Positions 23,230-35,690 of a stretch of 64,000 nt of DNA are shown one piece after another. Under the pieces are notes generated by a model. That model searched no databases. It had not been told where the DNA came from and saw only the letters and a program-made list of their open reading frames with translations. Within the stretch, counting starts at the first letter, position 1; every line of letters begins with the position of its first letter. This DNA is from Plutella xylostella (Eukaryota > Arthropoda > Insecta > Lepidoptera > Plutellidae), in contig NC_063984.1 of NCBI RefSeq assembly GCF_932276165.1, positions 9,741,501 through 9,805,500 on the forward strand, in the 5' to 3' direction. Both the position numbers and the translations under genes were made by a program.

Positions 23230-25740
23230 CTTTTAGAGATACAAAATATTTACAAGAAGTGCGTACGTACCTAATGCGTATATCAGAAAAAATACTGACC
23301 AAATAATTTACAATTTCTTTAGAACGATATATCCCACTTTTCACTATCATATTTATTGTTGAGATTTTTTTTTGATTAGGTACATTAAATGGTTGTTGAT
23401 TTAATGTTGTTATTGATTAACAAGATATTATATTATATCTATCAGTAGTGAGTAAGTACCTACCTATCAGAGAAGCGACGTGAATCAGGGAGGCTAATCT
23501 TCGGTGAACTAAGACCTCTATGAGTTTGTGGTTACGTCAGCTTCGTAATCTTCTAGGCCTAGGACGAGTACTATCTAGACTTAGGCTCTCAAGGTGCCTC
23601 ATTAGAATATTAAATTTGACCATGCCACTTAGGTATGTAGTCAACATAAACTGTAGGCAATAAAGTTTCTAGTTAGAAAGATGCAGGTTACATATTATTA
23701 ATCAATCTACTATACTTGGTGCCATCACCAGTAACTATCAACATCTGTGTTATTACCCGTAAATATTTGTATAAACCAAAAACATATAGATATAGACATC
23801 CAAGACCAAAAATAGCGATGGCTAGGCCACACACTGTGAAGACCTGATAACCGTATCCCAAAAGTGCCCCAAGAATGGAAACCCCAGGGTGGTTCAAGGC
23901 GACCCGGTCGACCAGCTCATACCTGGAAGCGGTCCATTGTCAGCGAGAGAAAGGGAAGTCGTGGCCAAAGGTAAACTTGCTTCACTTGGCCACTGACGGA
24001 GAAGAATGGAAGCGTCAGGTGTCAGCCCCAGACTCCTCGGAAGAGTAGCGGCATTCAAGATGAAGCAGAATATTTGTACTCGTAAGTTTAAAATTCACTA
24101 TGATAACTTATAATTAATTCATAGAACGTTATTCACATGTACTAATATGTATATGAATATACTGCATTGCTAAAACATTTTACAGAATTTATGTAATGTT
24201 AGCACAGAAGCAATTGAAGTCCTCAGTAAAAAAGGTTGGTAAACATTAAAATCTATCAATGTCTTATTCAGGTTCTTATTGGTAGGGATCCATTATTACT
24301 GACATGTAATATTTATAACCAATCTTTCCCAAACAAATTAAATTTCTATACAGGTTATTATTGCACACCACAGAGGAACATAAAAGCCGTTTGTTTCTTG
24401 CCCGCGCCCGCGCGATTGAAAGGACTTCGCTTTTGAAATTATATTTAATAAACATCAAATTTTTATTAGTATTTATTTGACAAACAATTATACGCCTCCT
24501 TTGTGATGGTAATAGCACTTATCATAATATTTTATGAGCGGCCGGTCGGCATGTAGAGATGTGCCGAATGCCGAACAGTCGATGCTTTTTGTACGTTACG
24601 GGGCTTTAAATGTTGAAAAATTCTTTTGGAGTCTGCCAGTTATGATTGCTGGTGGGTAGTTAAATATAACGGCCGGTTATCACATCATATTTAAGAGCTG
24701 AAAATTGGGGAGAGTGGTGGTACAAAAACGATTTATTTTAAAGAGTTAAGACACCTAAATGATTGCGTCAAAACACCTTAAGTTTCACCCGAGGAGCGAT
24801 CGTATTTTGGCGAAGGGTCAGGTTGTATTTAAAGCCCTCGGAGAATTTAGAGCCTCGGTGTTAATGGAACCAATTTAATTTTAAGATCCTGAAATTGAAC
24901 TTGTTATTGTTCCTTGCCCGAACTTCTTTTAGTTGAAAGTAATGATAGAGTTTAAAACAAATAGTTTTTTAGGTATTATAATCTAAGTATTAGCTATATA
25001 CCTGATTACCTTCTACTGCATCTTAATCCGGAGCATTTACCAGTCTATGATTAAAACTGAAAACCAACACAAAGTGATTTCAAAAAATTGTAACATACGT
25101 TATTTGTTTCTATGTATTAAATGAATTGGACAGTGCGATACGTTTGTGAAATAAGTGTATCGATACAATCCATGCAAACACAACGGGGTCCCTCAGTGCC
25201 TTGCACACAAGACAAGCCTTTATGTATTGAACTTTATAGTTTATCGTAAATTAACCGAGAATAAAGACGTTTTAAGAATACCCTGCGATAGAAACATTTA
25301 AATTATCTTTTACTCCCTACACTCCATTGAAAAGGGATTGTGATCTCATTTGACAAAGTTTATAGACTGCAAGGATTTTAAAGTTATTTTATTTTAATAA
25401 AAGTTGTCAGTAATCTCATACTGGAATTACTTGTGTTGCCTGCTACAAAGTTTTAATGCTCATGTTTTGTAAAATTTATTGACAATTGGATAATATAATT
25501 TTATTAGATTTTTATTACATCCGACATTCGTATAAGTCCCAAAAAAATCAAATATCCAAAAATAAAACTTAGTTTTTTTCATATTGTACCTCCTACGTTT
25601 TGTACAATGTCCATTGGAATCCATAAAGCTAATAAATAATGCAAATTTTGTATCAGGATACACAACTGGGACGACTAAGTATATCTCTGCCACTGGACAT
25701 AAAATATAATAAAAAACTGTTCCTTAACTTAACTTAATGC
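23230..25740. other. No recognised gene
   Basis: AT-rich intergenic sequence downstream of al, with only a possible LINE remnant (23850-24060). The short ORFs have no family features. Confidence 0.5.
23850..24060 (+). mobile_element. Possible LINE protein-end remnant
   Basis: One frame reads SLATDGEEWKRQVSAPDSSEE before a stop, resembling the ends of LINE reverse transcriptase proteins (a Trp-rich tail with preceding Arg/Glu). The rest is interrupted. Weak. Confidence 0.3.
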
Positions 25741-25779
25741 CTATTGTTTCATAGTTATGATTTGTCTATTGTGGACATA

Positions 25780-26045
25780 CCTACCTATGGCCCTTTTTAG
25801 ACTTAAAGCAAATATCTTACTGGCACTCGGTAGCGATACCGAATTGATGTCGCACTTTAAACTATTTTGGAGGCTCTTCAGGGTCGACTTAATATTTAGT
25901 AATTTAAACCCCTTTCGAATAATGTTTTTTCGGAACGCTGCTGCTGCGCTCATCAAGACTCTATATCGTTGCATTAATCGTACCGATTGCAGGAAAGCTC
26001 ACGTCCTTAATTTTTTGACAAGGTAGAGTAGAGGTCTGACTAGAC
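25780..26045. mobile_element. Fragment of TACTCTATA-family MITE
   Basis: TTCGGAACGCTGCTGCTGCG, GACTCTATATCG and CGTACCGATTGC, then AGGTAGAGTAGAGGTC, match the inverted orientation of the family. The boundaries are uncertain. Confidence 0.4.
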
Positions 26046-26079
26046 CTTTCGGTTTCACTATAGGTACCTGACGATACGG

Positions 26080-26300
26080 GTATACCATAGACTATAGAGT
26101 GGCAAGTGTACGGTCGGCGCGACGTGTGAGCGCGCGCGTGAAGGCGCGATGTCACACTGTGCGCGTGGGCCTCTCCGCGGGACGCGCGCGACACGACACA
26201 CCACAGCCACACACAAAACGAACACGAGCGAACGACACGCCGCTAAATTACCATCGATGCGATTTGTGCAATTGTTGAGTCATATCAGCTGTTGTCTTGT
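26080..26300. promoter_or_regulatory. CpG-rich island, function unknown
   Basis: GCGCGACGTGTGAGCGCGCG, GAAGGCGCGATG and CGCGGGACGCGCGCGACACG give a CpG density far above that of the flanks. No repeat family recognised and no convincing coding frame. It could be a promoter or leader of an unannotated transcript. Confidence 0.3.
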
Positions 26301-29300
26301 GCGCTGCGCAAAGGTTCATTGTAAACTGAGTATGTTGGGTGAAAACGGAGGTTTTGTTGGTATAATTTTTTTTAAACTGATGTAGGTAGGGACTTAGTAA
26401 ACTGCCTATATCACCATCAAATTCATCAGAGCAGGTAGGAGCGTAGAGTAGTTGTGCTGAAATTTATGTTATTTGGTTTAAAATTAAAACTTAGATTAAA
26501 TGCGGGCTGGATTAATTCCGTTCAAATCCCACTCGTATTAATTAAAAAGTTTAGATCGTAACCATCAGGAAACGGGTAAACTCTAAACTTATGTTAATCA
26601 GTAAAATGGCGTGACAATCGGCCGACACATGCCCATCCGACGTTCCTAATTACAAAACTAATAACTTAAGCTCTAAAATTAAACTCATTTATTTTATATT
26701 ATGGAATCATAAAGTTGTAGTGTCCCGTTTACATTGATTAGCTTAACGAGCGGGCCGACTGCGGAGCCGGCCGCGGTGCGCTCCCGTCCCGCCCCCGCAC
26801 CAAGATACTATTCTTAGTTTATTATTTTTAAGGTCCTCGATGCCTTTATCAGGGACTGGAGAAAGAAGGCCCATGCCACGGATAGGAATATGTGTCACGG
26901 TGAAACTATTGCCCAGCAGCAGTGGAACACAATTGTAACCAATTGATAAAATGTGGTGGGGTCTTGGTAATACAGTGAATTTTGGGAGATGTAACACATT
27001 CATCGTTGATAAATATTTGTAAGATATCGAACTATGTTAGGGTAAGGGTTACAGTACCTATAGCTAAAGCCACTGAGTAAGAGTGTATGCTGAAAACTGG
27101 TAATTTAGTGTAGGTAATGATACGTATTGAAACGAGATTAGGTGAGTGTCGATGAAGAACCTATATTAACATTTATAGAAATTAATCGATGCTCGGAAAC
27201 TAGATTGTTTGAACGTCGATTATAGTATTCGATGAATCGAGTCATAAATGTCTCGTTAACACTAATGGGAACATATGGTCTTCGGTATGGGAACTAAAGA
27301 ATAAGCTGAATATACTTCTTTGTTTGTGTTTAATTCATATAAACAAAGATTAGGTAAAAAATAACGTTGATTCAAGGATCCCGAAATATTACATATTTTT
27401 TAAACAACTGGATATATCTACGGTTTTTATAAATGCTGATAAGAAAAATGTACCGCCTTATTTTTATTCGGAAATACCTCATTCAATTCAATCTATAGGA
27501 CTAGGATGTATTTAAACATTGATTATCATTACTCGCATATCCGCAATATATAAGTACCTATATTATTATGTAATGGTAATTAGTACGCAGGAACTTACTC
27601 TACCAATAAACCGTTTCAACGCCGCACTCGCGGTTATTATAAACTAATCTACATGAAGTCGGCTCTTTTGATCGCAACATGCAATTTCGCATGTTATTCA
27701 CAGAACATCTCATTATTCAACATGCAACTAATACGAACAGGCTAATAGATTGACTGACTATCCGTCTGTTCATTCCACTAGGGAAAAATAAAGTAAGTAT
27801 TAAACTTACTTTTTATATACATCGTTTAAAAAACGCTTTCTTTAACCCTCAGTAAGTGTCGGTTAGCCGTAGTTAGTAAAAGAAAATAAGTACTAGTCTA
27901 AGTGCATAATTTAATGCGAAAATAGCAAGTACCCTAGGACTCAATTCGTAGAACTTCGTTAACTGCAAAATAAGTAGTTATTTGTAATATCGTGTCGGGC
28001 TTACTCAGCGGATGTGAGGTGTAAGAAGAAAACTCAATGGAATTAAATTTAAAGTTTCGTTTGGAAGTAAGGATTACTCTAGCTAAACTGGCCAAAGTCT
28101 GTCGTTTCGGTCAAACAGTCGGTACGTTTAGAACAACGAGGCAGCAGCCGTCTGAAACTGCGACCCCTCAGAGTTGACACAGGAAGATGATTGAAGTATA
28201 AAATAAAGATATATATACATACATATGCTCACTACTGTAATACCCTCAGCGGTGCGCACCACATTAGGACCTGTTAGTTTTATAAAATAAACCTATGTAT
28301 ATTTTAGACAAAACATGGAAGATTGGTCTAGATTGAAAAAAACACAGTTTTCATAAATTTCGATTAGGTATAAAAATATCCTATACTGTATAGGTAAAAA
28401 TAACAATAACCTAGCTATAATGTTTTGTAAGTAGCTACTTTGTATACTCATTTCTGCTCACTACTTACTCTTTGCAAGAAGATAGTTTAGTCTGGCTACT
28501 TAGTACTAAATTACTTATCTTATAAGCACTTACAACGTACGCTATTCCCGTAAATAATTTAATCGTAAGTTGTAAAGGCAATATTATTATTTTTACAGTA
28601 ACCAAGTACAGATTTTAAATTAAATCTTAACCGTACACCAGGTTTAAGTAGACACATTAAACTGTGCGCTATATTCAAATTAGAATTTATGCAGCGAATA
28701 ACTTGGCTAGTCTTAAATTAATGCATACTTGTTGTACGTATACACTATACTCATGTATTAAAACTATTTAGTACAATTTGTATGGCCTCACAACCTGCAG
28801 ACGTAATTATGAAAGCTCATAAAGGCTATTACAATGTTAAAAGGAACGCTATCATGTATAAAATAGAAAACATTAATTTAGAACAAAAGCAGTTAAAAAT
28901 AATTTACAAGTTCTATGTTAATAACTTAACGCTGTGTTTATGTGCCGACTTTATAGAGCTTCACTTGACTATTTTTTTAGTAAAAAATAAGTTTTATGTG
29001 CATGAAGCTCATGATTAGGTTCAGCTTTTATAGGCAGAACCTAATTTCAGATTTCAATTAATAAGGTTTTAAAAAACTTCCAAGGAATATCATCACACAA
29101 ATTATAATAATCAAACCTATAAGTTAATAAAACAATCAACGGTTTACGGTCAACAAATTCGAATCCTAAAGTCACAATCCAAATTAAACATAATTTATGC
29201 TGATTGGATACATAAAAGAAATCTATTCAGTTCGGCCAATATTCATAAATATCCGAGAACAGAACTCGATTGTGATTAATCGATAAACACTTTCAACTCG

Positions 29301-29727
29301 CACAAATATAATGTTTTAATCCTAAAACCACTTTTAAATCGATAAAAAAACATTCGAGACCCGTAGCGAATAAGCTGGCTGATAAGACTTTAGCGTCAGA
29401 AGGAAAATGTTGATTTGAATTTTATGTTTGAAGGAATTAGAGTTAAGAATTGGATGAAACACTTCTCGATAAATATTCGAAATTATTTGGCGACGCTAAT
29501 CTCACCTGCAAAAGGCTTTCCATTAGCACAAAAAGCCAGCACGCGCCAGTTTTAAAAATATAAAAATCACAAGTTCACCTAAATTTACTTTTCCTTATTT
29601 GTGATACAGGTGAAAAAGCAAACAAATAAAACCGTTTGGCTATTACGACCGCAGGGCCTATTCTCGAAGTCGATCGTTTCAGATCGCTAGGCAAATATAA
29701 TGCGATCTATTTGATTGCGGTCGATCG

Positions 29728-29758
29728 CGCGGCGGCGGCGGCGGCGGCTGCGGCGGTC
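29728..29758. repeat. (CGG)n trinucleotide run in a CpG-rich patch
   Basis: GCGCGGCGGCGGCGGCGGCG, then CTGCGGCGG, within a GC-rich patch (about 29725-29780) in AT-rich DNA. TCGATCG palindromes lie just before it. Function unknown. Confidence 0.9.
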
Positions 29759-31937
29759 GCGTGCCGGGGTCCGTGAGGCCGCTAACAAGCCCGCGCTGAA
29801 ATGGAATAGGGACCCTTGAGCTACGAAGAGACAAGAGCACTTTGTATCTTTATTGAGGATTTGGGTGTTTGGATTTTTTACAGTAGGTATAGCTATCATT
29901 GTTAGCCTACACCCGAGTCTGCGTTGTTCTATGTTGTCACAGTCCGTAATGGACAGAGTATGAAATAGGTGTAGAAAATACAGATTAACATACGTGTAGG
30001 TTTTATCGAAATATGAGGAATTTATTAATCTGATCGCATCGCTAGAACAAATACTTAGCAACAATCTGATTATCTTTATTTTTCTAGCTCCATGTCGAGC
30101 TCTATCGATACCTATAGCGATGCCAGCTAGTTATTCTGTTTGTGAATCGAAGCAAGACAATTGCACCGGTCGCCATTACTCCCGACGGGCTACGTGTTAA
30201 ATACATCACAGGAAGTGGATGAAGATGAGGAGAGAAAAAGAAATCGGGGATTTTGTTTATTTTGAAGCTACAGAGAACGTGTTAGTGAGGGAGTGTCATT
30301 ATTTTGCTAGATATGTATATTGACTTTATCTGTGATGTGGAACACCTTAATAAGCAACGAATAGCTGAAAATATATAGCTACTACTTCTGCAACAACTGT
30401 ATAATGCAAAAACAAAACAGGCGCCAGCCCAAAAAAATATAATTTCGGAGACACATAGAATTTCCTAAATTATACAGAACTTTCTTCGTAATGAAAATGT
30501 GCCTTTAAAAAGACATCAACGCGTAGCGCAAGTTCTTAATATTTTGTCAAGAAAACTTGACCCCGTTCTCCTCAAATTATATCTACTTACAGCTTCTATT
30601 TTAGAAAAAGTATTAAGACCACTTGCGGTGGAGTCCCCGCCAAAATCATTATGATTACACGAACAAACTCGCGGCGATTACACTGCGGTTTGTCTGATCT
30701 TGGTACTTGAAGTAATTGCAGCCCACTCGAGTGTCATCTTGAGATTTGAGGTTTAAAACTATGCTTGTTATAGTATAATTTTAAGGCACATTTTGCTTAA
30801 ATATCGGGTGATTAACGTAAGATCTGATATCATTAAAATCTGCAATTCAACGAGGTACATAAAAATAACGCTTTTAAAATCAAATCATCAAAGGAGGTCG
30901 TCAAAAACATCCATACTTGCAAACTCATTCAATTCAAATTATAACGATATTAAAATTACCCGCCAAAGCGCTGGTTAACCTCCGCGAAGGTCAGAGCTGC
31001 AGTCATTAAACCTGAATGACGGTGCTACTCCAGCCAGCCCTTGCAACAAGAAATCCTATAAAAAACCCAGTCGAGAATCGACGTAGGATAACTCAATTTG
31101 GTCAGGAATCTGGAGGTAATCAAATCACTGTAACCAATTTATACAAACTCTCTTTCAAAGGGGTATCGTGACCGAATTTGAGGTGTACCTCAGAAATTGG
31201 TCAAGCACAAAACGGATGTTTTGTATTTAGGTTTCACAAGTCAAACATTTGTGCTTATTACAGGCAACATTTTAAGTCATCAGCGATTCCAAAATAGAAA
31301 AAATATATATAATTATAATGCACTAATTCATAGTACAACCGAGTCCGCGTTGTTCTATGATTCATAGGTACAGATTCTTCAATAGAACACTGTCTCATGT
31401 TCCATTGGCAAAAGTTGTAGATTGACTTGAAATTGCTAAAATTAAATTTTGTGCCTTCATCGACAACAATATGATATGAAAATCTATTAGTGCTAGACGT
31501 GTAGTTTATGTTATTATTATACCGAACGATCACTAAAAGTGTGACAGATCTGTCCGTGTGATCTCGAGATCGCTCCGTCACGGCTGCCTGGGAAGTCACG
31601 CCGCCACAGCTGCTGTTTGTATATTGAATTGATTCAATAGATTTACTTCATTACACAAGTGTGAGTGTCACTGTTAGGTCTATGTATGTACCTAAATGAT
31701 TCATATAATTGTGTCTGACACTATATTGTCTCTTATTTAAGAGTGTACCATACTTAAAACCAAACTTAAAGTTCTAAATGTTATTTTTGTTGTGTTAAAT
31801 GTAACTTTCAAGAATTTAAGACCGCACAAAGTGTATTAAGCATTCGGAATGATGAGAATAGCTTCGCTTTTATATTTTATATCTTTGTTGCCTAAAAGCC
31901 ATTAGTGTATATATACCTACGAGTATATTCTGAAGTC

Positions 31938-32015
31938 TGAGGCACAGAAATCTGCCCTCTCTTAGAGTCGAAATGTTACGTGAAACGGGTCAGTTTCCTT
32001 TGCCCAGGCTGCATC
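31938..32015. mobile_element. Diverged relative of the 89-base hairpin element
   Basis: CAGAAATCTGCCCTCTCTTAGAGTC and GGGTCAGTTTCCTTTGCCC recall the arms of 17661 and 38049, but the ends have decayed. Assigned by shared motif order only. Confidence 0.45.
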
Positions 32016-32324
32016 AGTAAGGTATTAGCTAGAAGCGGGGACTGCAGCCCGGTAGCGCTGTAACCCCCGAAGTAATTAAAAAACTTAATTAGCCGGCGCA
32101 GCCTCCGCATGTTGGCGAATCATCGCCGCTCGTCCATCCTCCACTGTACTGTTGGGAAGAAAACTCGTTCACAATAGAAATTTACTAAAATATAACTCAG
32201 CCACAAAATATAACAAATCTGACCAAGTGCGAACCGGAGTCGCACTAATTTTAGAATTTGAGATGCTTCACCATTATATGTAGAATTACAGCTGCTATTC
32301 AGATTAATAAAAGAGCGATTTCAG

Positions 32325-32882
32325 TTTCGGGATAGCTCGCACAACCGAACACTCCGGTCTGCCTACAATCTGAGGCTACAAGTGCCACCGCACAAGACTG
32401 ACTTTTACAGCCACTCCTTCACTGTCAAAGCAGTGGTACTCTGGAACGCTCTTCCCGAGGAAATACGACGAGCACCTTCTGTTGCCTCATTCAAAGATAG
32501 GGCCAGGATACACTATTTGAATTCACTGAACAGTTGATTATAAATATAAGTTGTTAGTATTTATTTATGTATTTATGTAAACGAGTTTATGTAAGATATA
32601 ATATGTAAGTTTATTATAGGTAAAGATATATATATATATATATTTTGTATTGTGTTGTTTTATTTATTTATATAGTATGTACAGTTTAAGTAGTATACCT
32701 TGCACCTCTACTCCCATTACTTATGTTAAAATTGTCTCTTCCATCCAAAGGTTGTCTGGTAGAGATTGTTTTAAGCAATAAGGCCGCCTTTTTTTGTACT
32801 ATTTTATGTATATATGTTGTGAATTGTAATGTTTCTTTAATGGTGCAAAATAAAGAGTATTCTATTCTATTCTATTCTATTA
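32325..32882 (+). mobile_element. Jockey/CR1-type LINE, 5' truncated, tail (TATTC)n
   Basis: Frame 32325-32537 encodes the protein end: FYSHSFTVKAVVLWNALPEE, RRAPSVASFKDR and the end HYLNSLNS before TGA. A 3' UTR of about 340 bases contains GGTTGTCTGGTAGAGATTG and AATAAGGCCGCC, and it ends in AATAAAGAGTATTCTATTC repeats. The C-terminus and UTR match the copy at 58270 in layout. Clade assignment beyond the Jockey/CR1 group is not possible here. Confidence 0.8.
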
Positions 32883-32898
32883 ATAGGTGTGTGTTTTA

Positions 32899-33050
32899 AG
32901 CCGCGTACACACCGGGCCAACGAACGCCAACGAACGTTTTTCGCTGGCCTTCGTTTCTGCAATCTGCCCTGTATTATGTATGTTAATATCCATCGTTGGG
33001 ATAACCGTTGGCGTTCGTTGGGCGTTCGTTGGCCCGGTGTGTACGCGGCT
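32899..33050. mobile_element. MITE with AGCCGCGTACACACCGGG ends, TTA flanks
   Basis: The arms AGCCGCGTACACACCGGGCC and GGCCCGGTGTGTACGCGGCT are perfect inverted repeats, followed inward by CAACGAACGCC repeats. TTA flanks both ends (32896-32898 and 33051-33053), fitting a PIF/Harbinger-type insertion. 152 bases; it sits just after the 3' tail of a LINE. Confidence 0.87.
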
Positions 33051-34589
33051 TTAGAAGAAATGGCAAATTTATTGACGTAGATCATAGAACAACGGGAACT
33101 CTACATAAACAAACCACAGTAAGTTCCGGCAAGAAAATGATACTCATAAAAGGTACGATACACACTGAGCACTTTTCTGACAATCAATCGTGAAGAATTG
33201 CTTTATGCTATGCAAGTAATTAACGACCAAAAGTAGTCCAATGAACTGTAAATTATTGTTGCATAATCTAACTAACAGTGCAATTTAACAGTAAAACATC
33301 AGCAGAATAACATCCGACTCAGCACTTTTTCGCTCGCCAGTCCTCATATACAGGGCGATGTAAATTGAATTAGTGGGCGTGTACACGACGCTCGGCGACT
33401 CCGCCGGCCCCCCGCGGCCGCTCCGAACACCATTTGTTATGTTTAAATTATTATGACCAACCCATGAAAACAATCTCGACATCAAATATTAATTTTGCGC
33501 TAGGCAAATAAAGTCGGTAGAAGTTCTTTTTTTTGCTGTAGTTGGTAGCTGTTGGCAATAAATTGGCAATTTAATATACAATAAATTAGGTAGTTATAGT
33601 GTGGGAACAAGTACCTACGTGGTTTTATGGTTTCATCTTGCCTATGTGTAGTGAAGGTTCTTTCCTCTCTGTGAACTCTGTGGCTTCTTTTAAGATCAAC
33701 GAAGAATGCAGGTACGAAGACATTAAAGGGAGTTTTTATCACTACCAGAGTTAAAAGTTGTAGTCCAAATACTATGATTATCTTGAGGTCTAATTTTAAG
33801 CTTGTAAGTACCTACTTGAGTTTTTAATGGACGTGGGGACATTTAAGCATATCCACTCATTGCCAATGACTTTATGACCTAATGACCTAACCTCCCTTCC
33901 TGAGAAAATACCATTTCCTACCACACTGCTTCTAATGCAGATTTACGAGTTCACACGACCCGGTCGGCCTTTCTAGTTTCTAGAAGCTAGGTTCCAAAAT
34001 GATACTCTTCACTAAGGCGATTGTGGTATACATTACAATGTACATAAGTTCTGGAAAACAGCCGTGTTAGAGCGATTACACGCCAAATAGATGAGGTTCT
34101 ATCGTTCTACATAATCTGAACGACATGATTGTGACACGATATGATGCGTCGCCGTCCGTCACTTCAACCGATTCAGTAGTCACAACCATAGCGCCCGTGT
34201 GGCATCGCTCTAAAGCCCGCTCCATGCTCTCTATAAGAGGTTTTGTCTTCGGTTTCGACAAAACGTTTCCCTATTAAAACTACTGGCGAGATCTGCCGAA
34301 TAGGGCTTCTACACTCTCGTATTCACTGAGTGAGTGTGGCATCGCTCTATATAACACGCTTGCTATTCAGTCCATGCAGTGTAATGTGGACCATCGGTTA
34401 CTCAGCCATCGGTCTAACATCAAGCTACCATCCACTTGTAAGTATACTAAACAGTCATTAGCCAATATCCGCCATGTTTATTGACGGTAGGAGATGGCGC
34501 CAGCAGCGGGCAGTGAGTCCGAAACAAAGCCCAATATCCACGCTTGATTACTGCGCAGTGACTCGTGTGTCTGTTTGTAAGTCGTTGCC

Positions 34590-34740
34590 GACCGTGAAAT
34601 CTTTGCGCTACTCCCGCTTGTGAATACGGAGTTTCGGGGAGCTGTCGTGCGATCGGTAGGTTTAATGCAATGAGATAGAGTCGCGGTTAGTGTGGCAGCG
34701 GCGTGAAATATCGTTTTTGTGAGGCTGGAGGGGATCTCTT
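34590..34740. mobile_element. Fragment of TACTCTATA-family MITE
   Basis: GAGCTGTCGTGCGATCGGTAGG, ATGAGATAGAGTCGCGG and GGCAGCGGCGTG follow the order seen in 17303. The left end is not recognisable. Confidence 0.45.
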
Positions 34741-35544
34741 GTGCGGTCACTGATGGCTGACTGGGGTTGGGTACCCGAGTTCAATAATGCTTTTTCATAC
34801 TATTTAATACTAATAAATATGAAAAAGAAAATACTATTGTTAGTCCATATCTAAGCATCTAAGTGTGTAACTGAAAAACAATTGAAACGATTAAAAATCT
34901 TTCACCATTACTTATACCTAATATTACACACTCCCTGAGATTACATTTTATAGAGTTCCTTTTGGTACCTAACTATTAAAATAAAAAATAGGAAATTCGC
35001 CCAAATCAATAAGGGTAAATAAATAAGTATTGTACAATTTCATGAAATACAATGAATGTTTTTTAACGGTGTCTCATAAATCCTAGTACATTCTTGATGA
35101 CTCAGTGAAGTCCGGCCTGCACCCAACCCTACTTCAATCCAGTTACAGGCGGCATATCACTCGCAAAGCGAGTCTTGCTACTTATTTATTTATTAATTTA
35201 ATAGCTGTATCTATCCACTATTGGATGAGACATAGATAAAATATGAATAGAAAAAAACTAAAGACGCTTGTAAACAAATACAACAGTAGGAGATGAAAAA
35301 GTCTATGACACTGAAATCTCATCATTATTTTGTAGCATTAAAGATCTCTTTGGAACATAAAGGGTTTATTCGCGGTATCTTTGAGTAGTCTCTGGTTGTA
35401 ACCGAATTAATGTAAACGATGAGTTGGTACTTTTGCTGCTTCAACTGTATTACAGCGATGTTAAGACGTATTAACGCGAGATTAATCGAGTGCTGGGTTG
35501 CCAGCCTATTCCAAAATAGAAATCAGATTAAAAAATATAATTTA

Positions 35545-35690
35545 TAAGTACCTACTTACCTAAATAAATAAAATGAATAATACTAATAGTTACGTCGTTT
35601 ATTTATTTTATTTTATTTATTTAAATAAAACAAATATTATCGTATCTCAATAAATAAAAATAAAATAGTTACTAAAACAATAATTTATTT
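35545..35690. repeat. AT-rich low-complexity (AAATA)n-like tract
   Basis: Runs of TTTATTTATTTTATTTTATT and its complement ATAAATAAAAATAAAAT face each other, giving a hairpin-capable AT-rich tract. Confidence 0.7.

Larger units (their letters stand above)
26310..32300. other. No recognised gene
   Basis: AT-rich intergenic sequence. It contains a CGG run (29728), a shared motif GAGTCYGCGTTGTTCTATG at about 29915 and 31341, and a possible LINE scrap with GCCCAGCAGCAGTGG at 26909. The longest ORF, 29687-30064 on the minus strand, overlaps the CGG run and looks spurious. Confidence 0.5.

Noticed and set aside
29687..30064. 125-codon minus-strand ORF
   Set aside because: It overlaps a CGG run, has no domain features and is not continued by splice sites.
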